From contig CAYJXJ010000115.1 in the NCBI GenBank assembly GCA_964374095.1, positions 1 through 14,704 of the forward strand: a stretch of 14,704 nt of DNA, read 5' to 3'. A model generated the notes under the pieces. The model had not been told where the DNA came from. It saw nothing but the letters and a program-made list of their open reading frames with translations, and ran no database searches. Source of the DNA: CAYJXJ01 sp964374095. GTDB taxonomy: Bacteria > Elusimicrobiota > Elusimicrobia > UBA1565 > UBA9628. Below are positions 1 to 6,642 of the stretch, piece after piece. Position numbers and translations under genes: made by a program. Each line of letters begins with the position of its first letter. Position 1 is the first letter of the stretch.

Positions 1-33
1 CCGATCTCGCGCGGGGAGGTCAATGGCGCGGCC

Positions 34-61
34 TTGACATTTCGCAGGGGGCGGTTATACT
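34..61 (+). promoter_or_regulatory. Sigma-70-type promoter of the pilus operon
   Basis: A perfect -35 box TTGACA (34-39) is followed after 16 nt by TATACT (56-61), which matches the -10 consensus at five of six positions. Transcription would start near 67-69, giving a leader of only about 28 nt before pilB. This is the best promoter-like match I found in the window and sits just upstream of a seven-gene run with gaps of no more than 10 nt, which supports it as the operon promoter. It was found by eye; the transcription start is inferred. Confidence 0.72.
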
Positions 62-69
62 TTTCGAGA

Positions 70-86
70 GGCCCCCCGCGGGGGCC
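70..86 (+). other. GC hairpin in the pilB leader
   Basis: GGCCCCC (70-76) and GGGGGCC (80-86) form a perfect 7-bp all-GC stem closed by a 3-nt CGC loop. The stem ends one base before the Shine-Dalgarno GGAGG (88-92), and the start codon follows 3 nt later at 96. It therefore fills most of the predicted short leader. It could limit ribosome access, stabilise the 5' end, or be incidental in GC-rich DNA. It has no U-tract, so it does not look like an intrinsic terminator. Confidence 0.5.
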
Positions 87-95
87 CGGAGGCGT

Positions 96-1850
96 ATGGC
101 ACAGAAAGTTCAGCTCGATGAGCTGTTGGTGGCGACCAGTGTCCTGACCGAGGAACAGAGGTCTCGGGCGCTTAAGACCGCGCAACAGGCCAAATGCCCG
201 TTCGGGGAAGCGGTCATCAAATTGGGATTCGCCAACGAGGAGGCCATCGCGCTGGCCGTGGCCAGGCAGCTCGGGATGCCCTACGCCTCCCGTGAGAACA
301 AGATCCTCAAGGTGGAGAAGGGCCAGGGCCTCGAGAAGGTCATCGTCGAGGGCTTCGCCCGGGAAAACCTGGTCCTGCCGCTGTTCCTCGATGAGAGCGT
401 CCTGGCCGTGGCCGTGGCCTACCCCGACAACATGCTCATGCTCGACAACCTCAAGCTGATGACGGGCTTTGAGGTGCAGTCTTTCGTGGCGACGAAGACC
501 CAGATCCTCAAGGCCATCGACGAATTCTACACCGCGGGAGGCGCGGGCCTCATCGAGAGGACCATGGAGGCCTCGAACCCGGGCGCCGGGCCCAGCGCCG
601 TCGAGGAGGTCTCCAGCGACGACGCCAAGCTCGACCTCGACAAGGAGATCGCGGGCGCCCAAGGGGCGCAGGTCGTCAACCTGGTCAACGCCGTCCTCAA
701 GCAGGCCATCGCCGAGCGCTGCTCGGACATCCACCTGGAGTCCTACGACGAGCGCGTGATGCTGCGCTTCCGCATCGACGGCGTGCTCTACGAGCGCATG
801 CCACCGCCCAAGCACGCCTTCGGGGCCGTCGTCTCCCGCGTCAAGATTCTCTCGAAGCTCGACATCGCCGAGCGCCGGCTCCCCCAGGACGGCACTTTCT
901 CCATCCGGATCCAGAACCGGACCATCGACTTGCGCGTTTCCATCTGCCCGACCGTGTTCGGCGAGAAGCTGGTGATGCGCCTTCTCGACAAAGGCGCCGT
1001 CGAGCTCAACATCGAGAAAGTCGGCTTCGAAACCCAGCAAAAGAAGCACTTCCTGGAGGCGGCGGAACTTCCCCACGGGCTCATCTTCCTCACCGGTCCG
1101 ACCGGGTCCGGCAAGACCACGACCTTGAACACCGTCCTCAACACCATCAAGACTCCCGAGCTCAACTTCATGACCATCGAGGACCCGGTGGAAATCAAGC
1201 TCGAGGGGATCAACCAGGTCCAGGTGCGCGCCGCCATCGGCCTCACCTTCGCCTCGGCCCTGCGTTCCTTCCTGCGCCAAGACCCCGACGTGATCCTGGT
1301 CGGAGAGGTGCGCGACCAGGAGACCGCCCAGACCTGCCTGCGCGCGGCCCTGACCGGACACTTGGTGCTCTCGACCCTGCACACCAACGACGCCCTCTCC
1401 ACCGTGGTGCGCCTCATCGACCTCGGCATCGAGCCCTTCCTGCTGTCGGGCTCGCTGGTCCTCGCCGCGGCCCAGCGGCTGGTACGGCTGCTCTGCCCCC
1501 ACTGCCGGAAGGACTACAAGCCCACCCCGGAGGAGTTCGCGCTGGCCACCAAGGAGGCCATGCTCAACCCCGAAGAGATGCCCGACCCGGCCACCACGGT
1601 CTTCTTCAAGCCCAAGGGCTGCGACAAGTGCGCCCGGACCGGCTACGCGGGCCGCAAGGCGATCTACGAGGTCTATCCGGTCAATCGCGAGATGCGGGAG
1701 ATCATCTACAAATACGGCGGCGACTTGACGCGGCTCAAGGTGGCGGGGGAGAAGGCCGGCATCCTGACCATGCGGGCCAGCGGCTGGCGCAAGGTCATCA
1801 AGGGCCTGACCACGTCCGAGGAGGTGCTCTCCGTCACCGTGATGGAGTGA
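96..1850 (+). CDS. pilB: Type IV pilus extension ATPase PilB (GspE/PilB family)
   Basis: 584-residue cytoplasmic hexameric ATPase that powers pilin extraction and pilus extension. Residues 1-145 form a GspE/MshE-type N-domain with two helical repeats. The ATPase core follows: Walker A GPTGSGKTT (334-342), Asp box around TIEDPVE (360-366), Walker B region DPDVILVGEVRD (396-407) with the catalytic Glu at 404, and His box GHLVLSTLHTND (421-432). A tetracysteine zinc site (C467, C470, C509, C512) marks the PilB/GspE branch and argues against a PilT retraction ATPase. Full length for the family. The start is set by GGAGG at 88-92, with an unusually short 3-nt spacer. pilC follows after 4 nt. GspE of a type II secretion system is the alternative; it is not clearly separable without neighbours such as pilM-Q. 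Confidence 0.93.
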   Translation: MAQKVQLDELLVATSVLTEEQRSRALKTAQQAKCPFGEAVIKLGFANEEAIALAVARQLGMPYASRENKILKVEKGQGLEKVIVEGFARENLVLPLFLDESVLAVAVAYPDNMLMLDNLKLMTGFEVQSFVATKTQILKAIDEFYTAGGAGLIERTMEASNPGAGPSAVEEVSSDDAKLDLDKEIAGAQGAQVVNLVNAVLKQAIAERCSDIHLESYDERVMLRFRIDGVLYERMPPPKHAFGAVVSRVKILSKLDIAERRLPQDGTFSIRIQNRTIDLRVSICPTVFGEKLVMRLLDKGAVELNIEKVGFETQQKKHFLEAAELPHGLIFLTGPTGSGKTTTLNTVLNTIKTPELNFMTIEDPVEIKLEGINQVQVRAAIGLTFASALRSFLRQDPDVILVGEVRDQETAQTCLRAALTGHLVLSTLHTNDALSTVVRLIDLGIEPFLLSGSLVLAAAQRLVRLLCPHCRKDYKPTPEEFALATKEAMLNPEEMPDPATTVFFKPKGCDKCARTGYAGRKAIYEVYPVNREMREIIYKYGGDLTRLKVAGEKAGILTMRASGWRKVIKGLTTSEEVLSVTVME

Positions 1851-1854
1851 CCCT

Positions 1855-3078
1855 ATGGGACGCTTTTCCTACACCGTGCAGGACAGCCGGGGCGAGACGA
1901 TCTCCGGGGCCCTCGAGGCCAACGACGAGAACGACGCGATCAGCGCCCTCCAGGGGAAGGGTTATTTCATCCTCTCGATCACCTCGGACAAGAGCGCGCG
2001 CTCCTCGCTCACCGGCAAGTCCGGCGAACTCAAGTCGGGCGGCGTCGCCGAGCGCGACCTGGTCTTCTTCGCCGAACAGCTCGCGACGCTGCTCAACGGA
2101 GGCGTCCCGCTGGTGCGCGCCCTCTCGCTCTTGGGCGAGCACTCCAGCTCCAAGGGGCTTCAGGCCGCCCTCGCCCAGGTCACCAAGGACGTGGCCAGCG
2201 GCACCGCCCTGTATAAATCCCTCGAGCGCCATCCCCGGGCCTTCGACACCCTGTGGGTCTCGCTGGTGCAGGCCGGCGAAATGGGAGGCCAGCTCCCGAA
2301 ATCCCTCAAGCAGATCGGGAGCTACCTGCAGGCCCAGGCCGAGCTCAAGGGCAAGGTCATCACGGCGCTGGCCTACCCGGCCATCCTGTTCGTCATCTCC
2401 ATGGGCGTCTTGGGGTTTTTCATCGTCAAAATCGTTCCGGTATTCTCCGAGATCTTCACGAGTTTCGGGGTCAAGCTCCCGCCCCTGACCGCGGCGATCA
2501 TCGCATTCTCGGATCTCGTCGTGAATCATTTCGTGGCGCTTATCTTCGCGGTCGTCGGAGCGGCCATGACCTGGCGGGCCTACGCCGCGACCGACGCCGG
2601 CAACGTCACCAAGTGGAATTTGGTCTTCAAGACCCCTTTCTTCGGCCAATTCGTCATGAACATACTCGTCGAACGCCTCCTGACGACCCTCTCGGCCCTC
2701 ATCGAGAGCGGGGTGAGCATCTTGAACGCCATCTCGGTCCTGGAGGGAGTTTTCGGCAATAACCTGATCGTCCAACGCTTCCTCAAGGCCGTCAAGAACG
2801 ACGTCGCCAGCGGCAAATCCATCTCCGGGGCCTTCAAGAAAACCGGGGTGCTGCCGCCCCTGGTCACGGAGATGATGTTCATGGGCGAGGAGTCGGGCAA
2901 GCTCCCCGACATGCTGGTGACCTTGTCGGGATTCTATCGGGAGCAGATCGAGCAGTTCACGCGGCGCTTCACGGCCATCATCGAGCCGATCATGGTGGTC
3001 TTCATCGGCGCCGTGGTGGGCACGATCGTCCTGGCGGTGTTTCTGCCGATCTTCAAGATGTCGACGATGGGAAAGTAG
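1855..3078 (+). CDS. pilC: Type IV pilus inner-membrane platform protein PilC (GspF family)
   Basis: 407-residue polytopic inner-membrane protein that couples PilB to pilin assembly. It opens with the family's FSYTVQD-type N-terminus and has two T2SSF domains (about residues 66-188 and 270-392), each carrying the repeated glycine signature: GEMGGQL (141-147) and GEESGKL (344-350). Membrane segments lie at about 171-194, 220-240 and 373-400, as is usual in GspF/PilC. GGAG at 1844-1847, inside the end of pilB, gives a 7-nt spacer to the ATG, and the 4-nt intergenic gap indicates co-transcription and probably coupled translation. Length and architecture are normal. The GspF reading is the same ambiguity as for the ATPase; the pilins downstream favour a pilus or pseudopilus system. 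Confidence 0.93.
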   Translation: MGRFSYTVQDSRGETISGALEANDENDAISALQGKGYFILSITSDKSARSSLTGKSGELKSGGVAERDLVFFAEQLATLLNGGVPLVRALSLLGEHSSSKGLQAALAQVTKDVASGTALYKSLERHPRAFDTLWVSLVQAGEMGGQLPKSLKQIGSYLQAQAELKGKVITALAYPAILFVISMGVLGFFIVKIVPVFSEIFTSFGVKLPPLTAAIIAFSDLVVNHFVALIFAVVGAAMTWRAYAATDAGNVTKWNLVFKTPFFGQFVMNILVERLLTTLSALIESGVSILNAISVLEGVFGNNLIVQRFLKAVKNDVASGKSISGAFKKTGVLPPLVTEMMFMGEESGKLPDMLVTLSGFYREQIEQFTRRFTAIIEPIMVVFIGAVVGTIVLAVFLPIFKMSTMGK

Positions 3079-3087
3079 GGAGGGGGA

Positions 3088-3612
3088 ATGGCCGACGGGG
3101 AGCGGGGCTTCACGCTGCTTGAGTTGATGGTCGTGGCCCTCCTCATCGGCATACTGACCGCCTTCGCCATCCCCCAATACCTGAGGTCGGTCGAGTCGTC
3201 CAAGGCCGACGACGCGGTCGCGGCCCTCAAGGCGATCGGAGCGGCCAACCGGATGTGGGCCATGGCCAACAACAACACCTTTCTCTCGGGGAGCGATCTC
3301 ACCGATGCCTGCAATGCGGGCGCCTGCACCGGCACCGACGCGTGCAATCTCATCCGGTGCAAGTACCTGACCGCGCAGCATTGGAGCAACAAGGCTTACA
3401 ACTTTCGGCCCAACGACGGCGCGGCCGCGGCCAGCTCGTCTTGCGGCGCGGTGACGGGGCTCGCGTCCAGCCAGTGGGTGGCCTGCGCCAAGCGCAAGAC
3501 CGGGGCCAACCCCGGGACCAACACCGAACCCTACAACGGGTGGGGCTACGCCGTGGACGTCAACGGGGCAGTCGGGGTCTCCGGCGGCGCGCCGGGCGCG
3601 GTGGGGTATTGA
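3088..3612 (+). CDS. Type IV pilin, cysteine-rich, first of a tandem pair
   Basis: 174-residue prepilin. The leader MADGERG ends at a prepilin peptidase site (G|FTLLEL) with Glu at mature position 5, followed by a hydrophobic alpha-1 helix and a PQYLRS turn, as in type IVa and GspG-like pilins. The globular part has six cysteines: four in a cluster (DAC, GAC, DAC, IRC) and two later (SSSCGAV, WVACAKR). The C-terminus carries NGWGYAVDVNG. The next gene is a clear paralogue that shares the AAAASS-CGAV block, the WVACAKRK block, and the WGYAVDVNG end. A strong purine-rich Shine-Dalgarno (GGGAGGGGG, 3078-3086) supports the start. A structural pilin or a GspG-like pseudopilin are both possible. 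Confidence 0.9.
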   Translation: MADGERGFTLLELMVVALLIGILTAFAIPQYLRSVESSKADDAVAALKAIGAANRMWAMANNNTFLSGSDLTDACNAGACTGTDACNLIRCKYLTAQHWSNKAYNFRPNDGAAAASSSCGAVTGLASSQWVACAKRKTGANPGTNTEPYNGWGYAVDVNGAVGVSGGAPGAVGY

Positions 3613-3622
3613 CGGAGGAGGC

Positions 3623-4159
3623 ATGACGGGGCGGGAAGGCGGGTTTACCTTGGTCGAAATGCTGATCGTCGTGGTCCTCCTGGGGATCGTCGCCGCCTTC
3701 GCCATCCCGCAGTTCATGGCCGCCGGCGAGCGCGCCAAGGCCGACGACGCCGTCGTCATGCTGCGCGCGATCGGGAGCGGCAACATCTCCCGGTCCATCG
3801 ACAACAATAACGCCTTCCTGACCGGGACCATCATCGAGGACTGCAACGACGACGATTGCGGCGGCCCCTCCGCGTGCTCCGGGGTCTGCTGCCTGGCGGC
3901 GTGCCGCTACATCCCGCGGGAGATGTGGCCGGACAAGCCCTACACTTTCGAGGCCGCCAACGGCGCCGCGGCCGCGAGTTCCACCTGCGGCGCCGTGTCG
4001 GGGCTGGACAAGTCGCGGCAGTGGGTCGCTTGCGCCAAGCGCAAGAGCGGCGCCAGGCCGGGGACGAATGTCGTCCCCTACGTCAACTGGGGCTACGCGG
4101 TCGACGTCAACGGGGAGATGGGGGCGGCGGGCGGCGCCCTCTCCCCGACGGGGTACTGA
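3623..4159 (+). CDS. Type IV pilin, cysteine-rich, second of a tandem pair
   Basis: 178-residue prepilin and paralogue of the gene just upstream. The leader MTGREGG ends at the cleavage site (G|FTLVEM) with Glu5 and a normal hydrophobic helix. It keeps the paralogue's layout (KADDAV after the helix, an NNNAFLTG turn, AAAASSTCGAV, WVACAKRK, WGYAVDVNG) but has eight cysteines instead of six. The extra ones, including an adjacent pair (GVCCLAAC), lie in the expanded variable loop. This suggests a recent tandem duplication followed by divergence of a surface-exposed loop. The start is supported by GGAGGAGG (3614-3621) 10 nt after the previous stop. Whether the two are alternative subunits or form mixed fibres cannot be told from sequence. 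Confidence 0.9.
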   Translation: MTGREGGFTLVEMLIVVVLLGIVAAFAIPQFMAAGERAKADDAVVMLRAIGSGNISRSIDNNNAFLTGTIIEDCNDDDCGGPSACSGVCCLAACRYIPREMWPDKPYTFEAANGAAAASSTCGAVSGLDKSRQWVACAKRKSGARPGTNVVPYVNWGYAVDVNGEMGAAGGALSPTGY

Positions 4160-4168
4160 GGGGGGGGC

Positions 4169-4681
4169 ATGCGCGGCCGGCGGGGCTACACGCTGATGGA
4201 GGTGGCGATCGCGATGCTCTTGACGGCGATCATGGCCAGCGCGGTCTTCAGCATCGCCCTGTCGGCCAAGCGCGGGGGGGCGCGCGGCCTGCGGCGCGTC
4301 ATCGCCGATGAGGGGGCGCGCCAGCTCACCGAGCGGCTCAAGGGGTTCGCGGCCCCCAACATCGGCTGGACGGACCCGCTCACGATCTCCAGCGGCCCGA
4401 ACTCCCGGAACACGGCCAGCTCCTGGTACCTGACCGAGAATGTGGGATCGGCGCCTTTGATACTCGACTCCTGTGGCGACTCCGATCCGGGCGCGGCCAG
4501 CTGCTACGCCCTGGCGGAGGGGACCCACACCGTCACGGGGATACTGCCGGACTGGTTCAAGGACGGCTACGGGGCCAAGCTCAAATACTACGTGGATTAT
4601 CCTCAGACCATCGGAGCCGGAGGGCCTACGAACAGTCCCGTGCCCCGGATCAGCGTGAGCGTGACATGGAACGAGCAATGA
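4169..4681 (+). CDS. Minor pilin, PilV/GspI-like
   Basis: 170-residue prepilin-like protein. The leader MRGRRG is followed by the cleavage site G|YTLMEV, with Glu at position 5 and a hydrophobic helix to about residue 32. The E-V-A-I-A pattern after the site and the position before a PilW/GspJ-like gene suggest the PilV/GspI class of minor pilins, which help nucleate the fibre. The globular domain has two cysteines (LDSC, ASCY) that could form one disulfide. A run of eight G residues (4160-4167) occupies the ribosome-binding region, and a G7 run (4274-4280) lies just after the helix. The stop overlaps the next start as ATGA. The class assignment is by order and N-terminus only, since the globular domain is not one I recognise. 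Confidence 0.8.
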   Translation: MRGRRGYTLMEVAIAMLLTAIMASAVFSIALSAKRGGARGLRRVIADEGARQLTERLKGFAAPNIGWTDPLTISSGPNSRNTASSWYLTENVGSAPLILDSCGDSDPGAASCYALAEGTHTVTGILPDWFKDGYGAKLKYYVDYPQTIGAGGPTNSPVPRISVSVTWNEQ

Positions 4682-5421
4682 AATCCCGTGGGGCGGCGGG
4701 CTTCAGCCTTATCGAGTTGATGATCGCCGCCAGTCTCACCAGCCTGGTGGTCCTGGGGGTGATGGCCGTCGCCGCGGCCATGGTGCGCTCTCACATCGAG
4801 ACCACCATGCGCGGCGGCGTGAGCGAGTGGACCCTTCTCTCCCTGCAGGGCATGCACAAGGAGATCGAGAACGCCACCTATATCGTCTCACCGGCCCTCG
4901 ACGCCGGGGACGACACGCTCGTGATCTGCCAAAATTATTCGAGGATCGCGGGTGGCACGGGTCTCCCGTGGGATTCCGGCGGTGGCCGCGTGAACGTCCA
5001 TGACGGAGGGCCGTCGGGGCCGCCCGTCCAGGCCTTCAAGTTCTGCGTCGCCGACGCCGGGAGTCCCGCCAAACCCACGCTCTTTCGCCACGGTTGGACC
5101 CCCGCGAACTGCAACCCTCCCCCTCCCGTTCCCGGGGAGCCGGCCTGCGGCGCGGCTTCCGTGTTGCCCAACACCACAACCGTCATCGCCAGAAGGGTCT
5201 ACAGGACCGTGACCACGCCCCCGTATCCCGGAATCTTCATCCGCCGGTCCGACGGCGTGGAGCTGCATTTCACGGTCGGGGAGTCCACGCCCGCCACCAA
5301 ATCCGCCGGGAGCCAGGCCGCAGCCGATGCACGGGGCGCGGCCGACGTGCTGGTCACTCCCAATCTCAAGATCGACACGAAGATTCGGACGAACAAGCAC
5401 TATGGAAACCTCGTGGATTAG
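4678..5421 (+). CDS. Minor pilin, PilW/GspJ-like
   Basis: 247-residue prepilin-like protein with leader MKSRGAAG, cleavage site G|FSLIEL, Glu5 and a hydrophobic helix. The longer globular domain (compared with the pilins upstream) and its place just before a PilX/GspK-like gene fit PilW/GspJ, which joins the tip or initiation complex. I chose ATG 4678 because it overlaps the preceding stop as ATGA and gives an ordinary eight-residue leader. An in-frame ATG at 4666 would add four residues and cannot be excluded. Four cysteines (VIC, FKFC, ANC, PAC) lie in the globular part, and a proline-rich loop (NPPPPVPGEP) is seen mid-protein. The rest of the domain is not recognisable by eye. Confidence 0.82.
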   Translation: MKSRGAAGFSLIELMIAASLTSLVVLGVMAVAAAMVRSHIETTMRGGVSEWTLLSLQGMHKEIENATYIVSPALDAGDDTLVICQNYSRIAGGTGLPWDSGGGRVNVHDGGPSGPPVQAFKFCVADAGSPAKPTLFRHGWTPANCNPPPPVPGEPACGAASVLPNTTTVIARRVYRTVTTPPYPGIFIRRSDGVELHFTVGESTPATKSAGSQAAADARGAADVLVTPNLKIDTKIRTNKHYGNLVD

Positions 5422-5425
5422 GGGG

Positions 5426-5827
5426 ATGCGCCGGCTCGCCTCGCCGCGGGGCTCCATCATGATCCATGTGCTGGTGGCGACGGTCATCATCTCCATCCTC
5501 GCGGCCGGGATGGTGAGCATCGTGCTCATGCAGTACCGGCTCGCTTCCCGAGTCGCGCAGGGAAGCACCCACCGCAAGCTCGATGAGGCGGTCCTGGCGC
5601 GCATGATCTCGAACTGGGCTCAAACCGGAGCCGGAGCCTGCACGACCTTGCCCGCCGGCGCTTTCGGCCCCGCCTACACCTGCGCTCCGGCCACGCCCCC
5701 GTGCACCTGCACCAGCTCCGACGCCAACATGCCCACGATCACGGTGAGCGCCGACATCGTCAACCCCCTTCTCGTGCAACCGCCGATATACCGGGTGCAG
5801 ATCGTCAGCCCCGACACGATGTACTGA
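5426..5827 (+). CDS. Minor pilin, PilX/GspK-like, lacking Glu5
   Basis: 133-residue protein with leader MRRLASPRG, a possible prepilin cleavage site G|SIMIHV and a long hydrophobic helix (about residues 10-34). Mature position 5 is His, not Glu. Loss of Glu5 is characteristic of the tip subunit GspK and occurs in PilX-like proteins, and the place after a PilW/GspJ-like gene agrees. At 133 residues it is shorter than usual for PilX or GspK. Four cysteines cluster in the middle (GAC, YTC, PPC, TC). ATG 5426 was chosen because it lies 4 nt after the previous stop behind a G-rich stretch and gives a short leader; ATG 5402 would add eight residues and overlap the upstream gene. Family assignment is moderate. 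Confidence 0.72.
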   Translation: MRRLASPRGSIMIHVLVATVIISILAAGMVSIVLMQYRLASRVAQGSTHRKLDEAVLARMISNWAQTGAGACTTLPAGAFGPAYTCAPATPPCTCTSSDANMPTITVSADIVNPLLVQPPIYRVQIVSPDTMY

Positions 5828-5832
5828 GCCTC

Positions 5833-6642
5833 GTGAACCCCACCCGACGCCTCATCGTCACCGCCGACGACTTCGGCTGCAGCCCGGAGGTCAACCGCGC
5901 CGTCGCCGTGGCCTACCGCGAAGGCATACTGCGCTTCGCCAGCCTCCTGGTGCGCGGCTCGGCGGCGGCCGAAGCGGTGCGGCTGGCCCGCGACAACCCC
6001 GGGCTCGGGGTCGGCCTGCACCTGGATCTTTGCCGGGACCGTCCCGCGGCCCATGGGTGGCGTTTCTTCTTCGACCGCAAGCTGAGGGCGTGGCTGGAAG
6101 GCGAAATCGAGGGCCAAATCCGGACCTGCCTCTCTTGGGGGATCACGCCCACCCACGTGGACGGGCACCTCAATATCCACGTCCATCCGGTGGTTTTCCC
6201 GCTCCTGGCCAGGCTCGCGGCGCGCCACGGCATCGGTCGCATCCGCCTCACCGGGGGCGAGTTGGGGCTCAGCCTCGGCTACGACCTGGAAGGCGCGGTC
6301 TCCGGGCTAGTGCAGGGAGGCGTCTTCGGGGCCTTGCGCCGCTACCTGCGGCGGCGCGGGCACGGGCTCGAGATCCCCGACCGCACCTTGGGCCTGCTGC
6401 GTTCGGGCCGCATGACCGAGGACTACCTGCTCTGGATCATACCCCGGCTGCCCCCGGGGCTCACCGAGATCTACTGCCATCCTTCGTCCCAAGCCGACAG
6501 CGAAGCCATCGCGGGACCGACCGCGACGCACCAGAGCCTGACCGAGCTCAGGGCCCTGACGAGCCCCAAGGTCAGGGCCGCGGTCGAGGCCGCCGGCGTC
6601 GGGCTTGTGGAGGCTCCCCCAGCGCGGGCAGTTGGAGGGTGA
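5833..6642 (+). CDS. hpnK: HpnK-like YdjC/ChbG-family deacetylase (hopanoid-associated)
   Basis: 269-residue protein of the YdjC/ChbG carbohydrate deacetylase family. It has TADDFG with the metal-binding aspartates (D12, D13), GLHLDL with H63, a histidine-rich metal motif THVDGHLNIHVHP (107-119), and TEIYCHP (211-217). The FFFDRKLRAWLEGEI stretch, LLRSGRM and TEIYCHP resemble HpnK rather than generic YdjC. HpnK is known to deacetylate N-acetylglucosaminyl-bacteriohopanetetrol in the cyclitol-ether pathway. The GTG start lies 5 nt after the minor-pilin stop, has no evident Shine-Dalgarno and begins directly at the conserved N-terminus, so it is probably translated by coupling within the pilus operon. 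The other hpn genes lie on the opposite strand more than 5 kb away. The last 71 bp overlap the kinase gene antisense. Confidence 0.85.
   Translation: MNPTRRLIVTADDFGCSPEVNRAVAVAYREGILRFASLLVRGSAAAEAVRLARDNPGLGVGLHLDLCRDRPAAHGWRFFFDRKLRAWLEGEIEGQIRTCLSWGITPTHVDGHLNIHVHPVVFPLLARLAARHGIGRIRLTGGELGLSLGYDLEGAVSGLVQGGVFGALRRYLRRRGHGLEIPDRTLGLLRSGRMTEDYLLWIIPRLPPGLTEIYCHPSSQADSEAIAGPTATHQSLTELRALTSPKVRAAVEAAGVGLVEAPPARAVGG

Noticed and set aside
1834..3846. A 670-codon open frame on the minus strand opposite pilC and the first pilins
   Set aside because: Its translation is rich in R, G, D, H and E without domains or membrane segments, and it lies opposite clearly recognisable genes. It is a high-GC antisense shadow.
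3560..4678. A 372-codon open frame on the minus strand opposite the second pilin and the PilV-like gene
   Set aside because: Low-complexity composition typical of antisense shadows, with no recognisable motif. The plus-strand genes have cleavage sites and ribosome-binding sites.
96..5827. Reading the cluster as a type II secretion system (GspE, F, G, I, J, K)
   Set aside because: Not excluded, but there is no GspC, D, L or M, there are two tandem pilins, and a canonical pilin lies nearby. A type IV pilus is the simpler reading.
5701..5832. Extended start of hpnK overlapping the PilX-like gene
   Set aside because: The added 44 residues are His/Arg-rich and unlike any YdjC protein. Conserved sequence begins right after the GTG at 5833.
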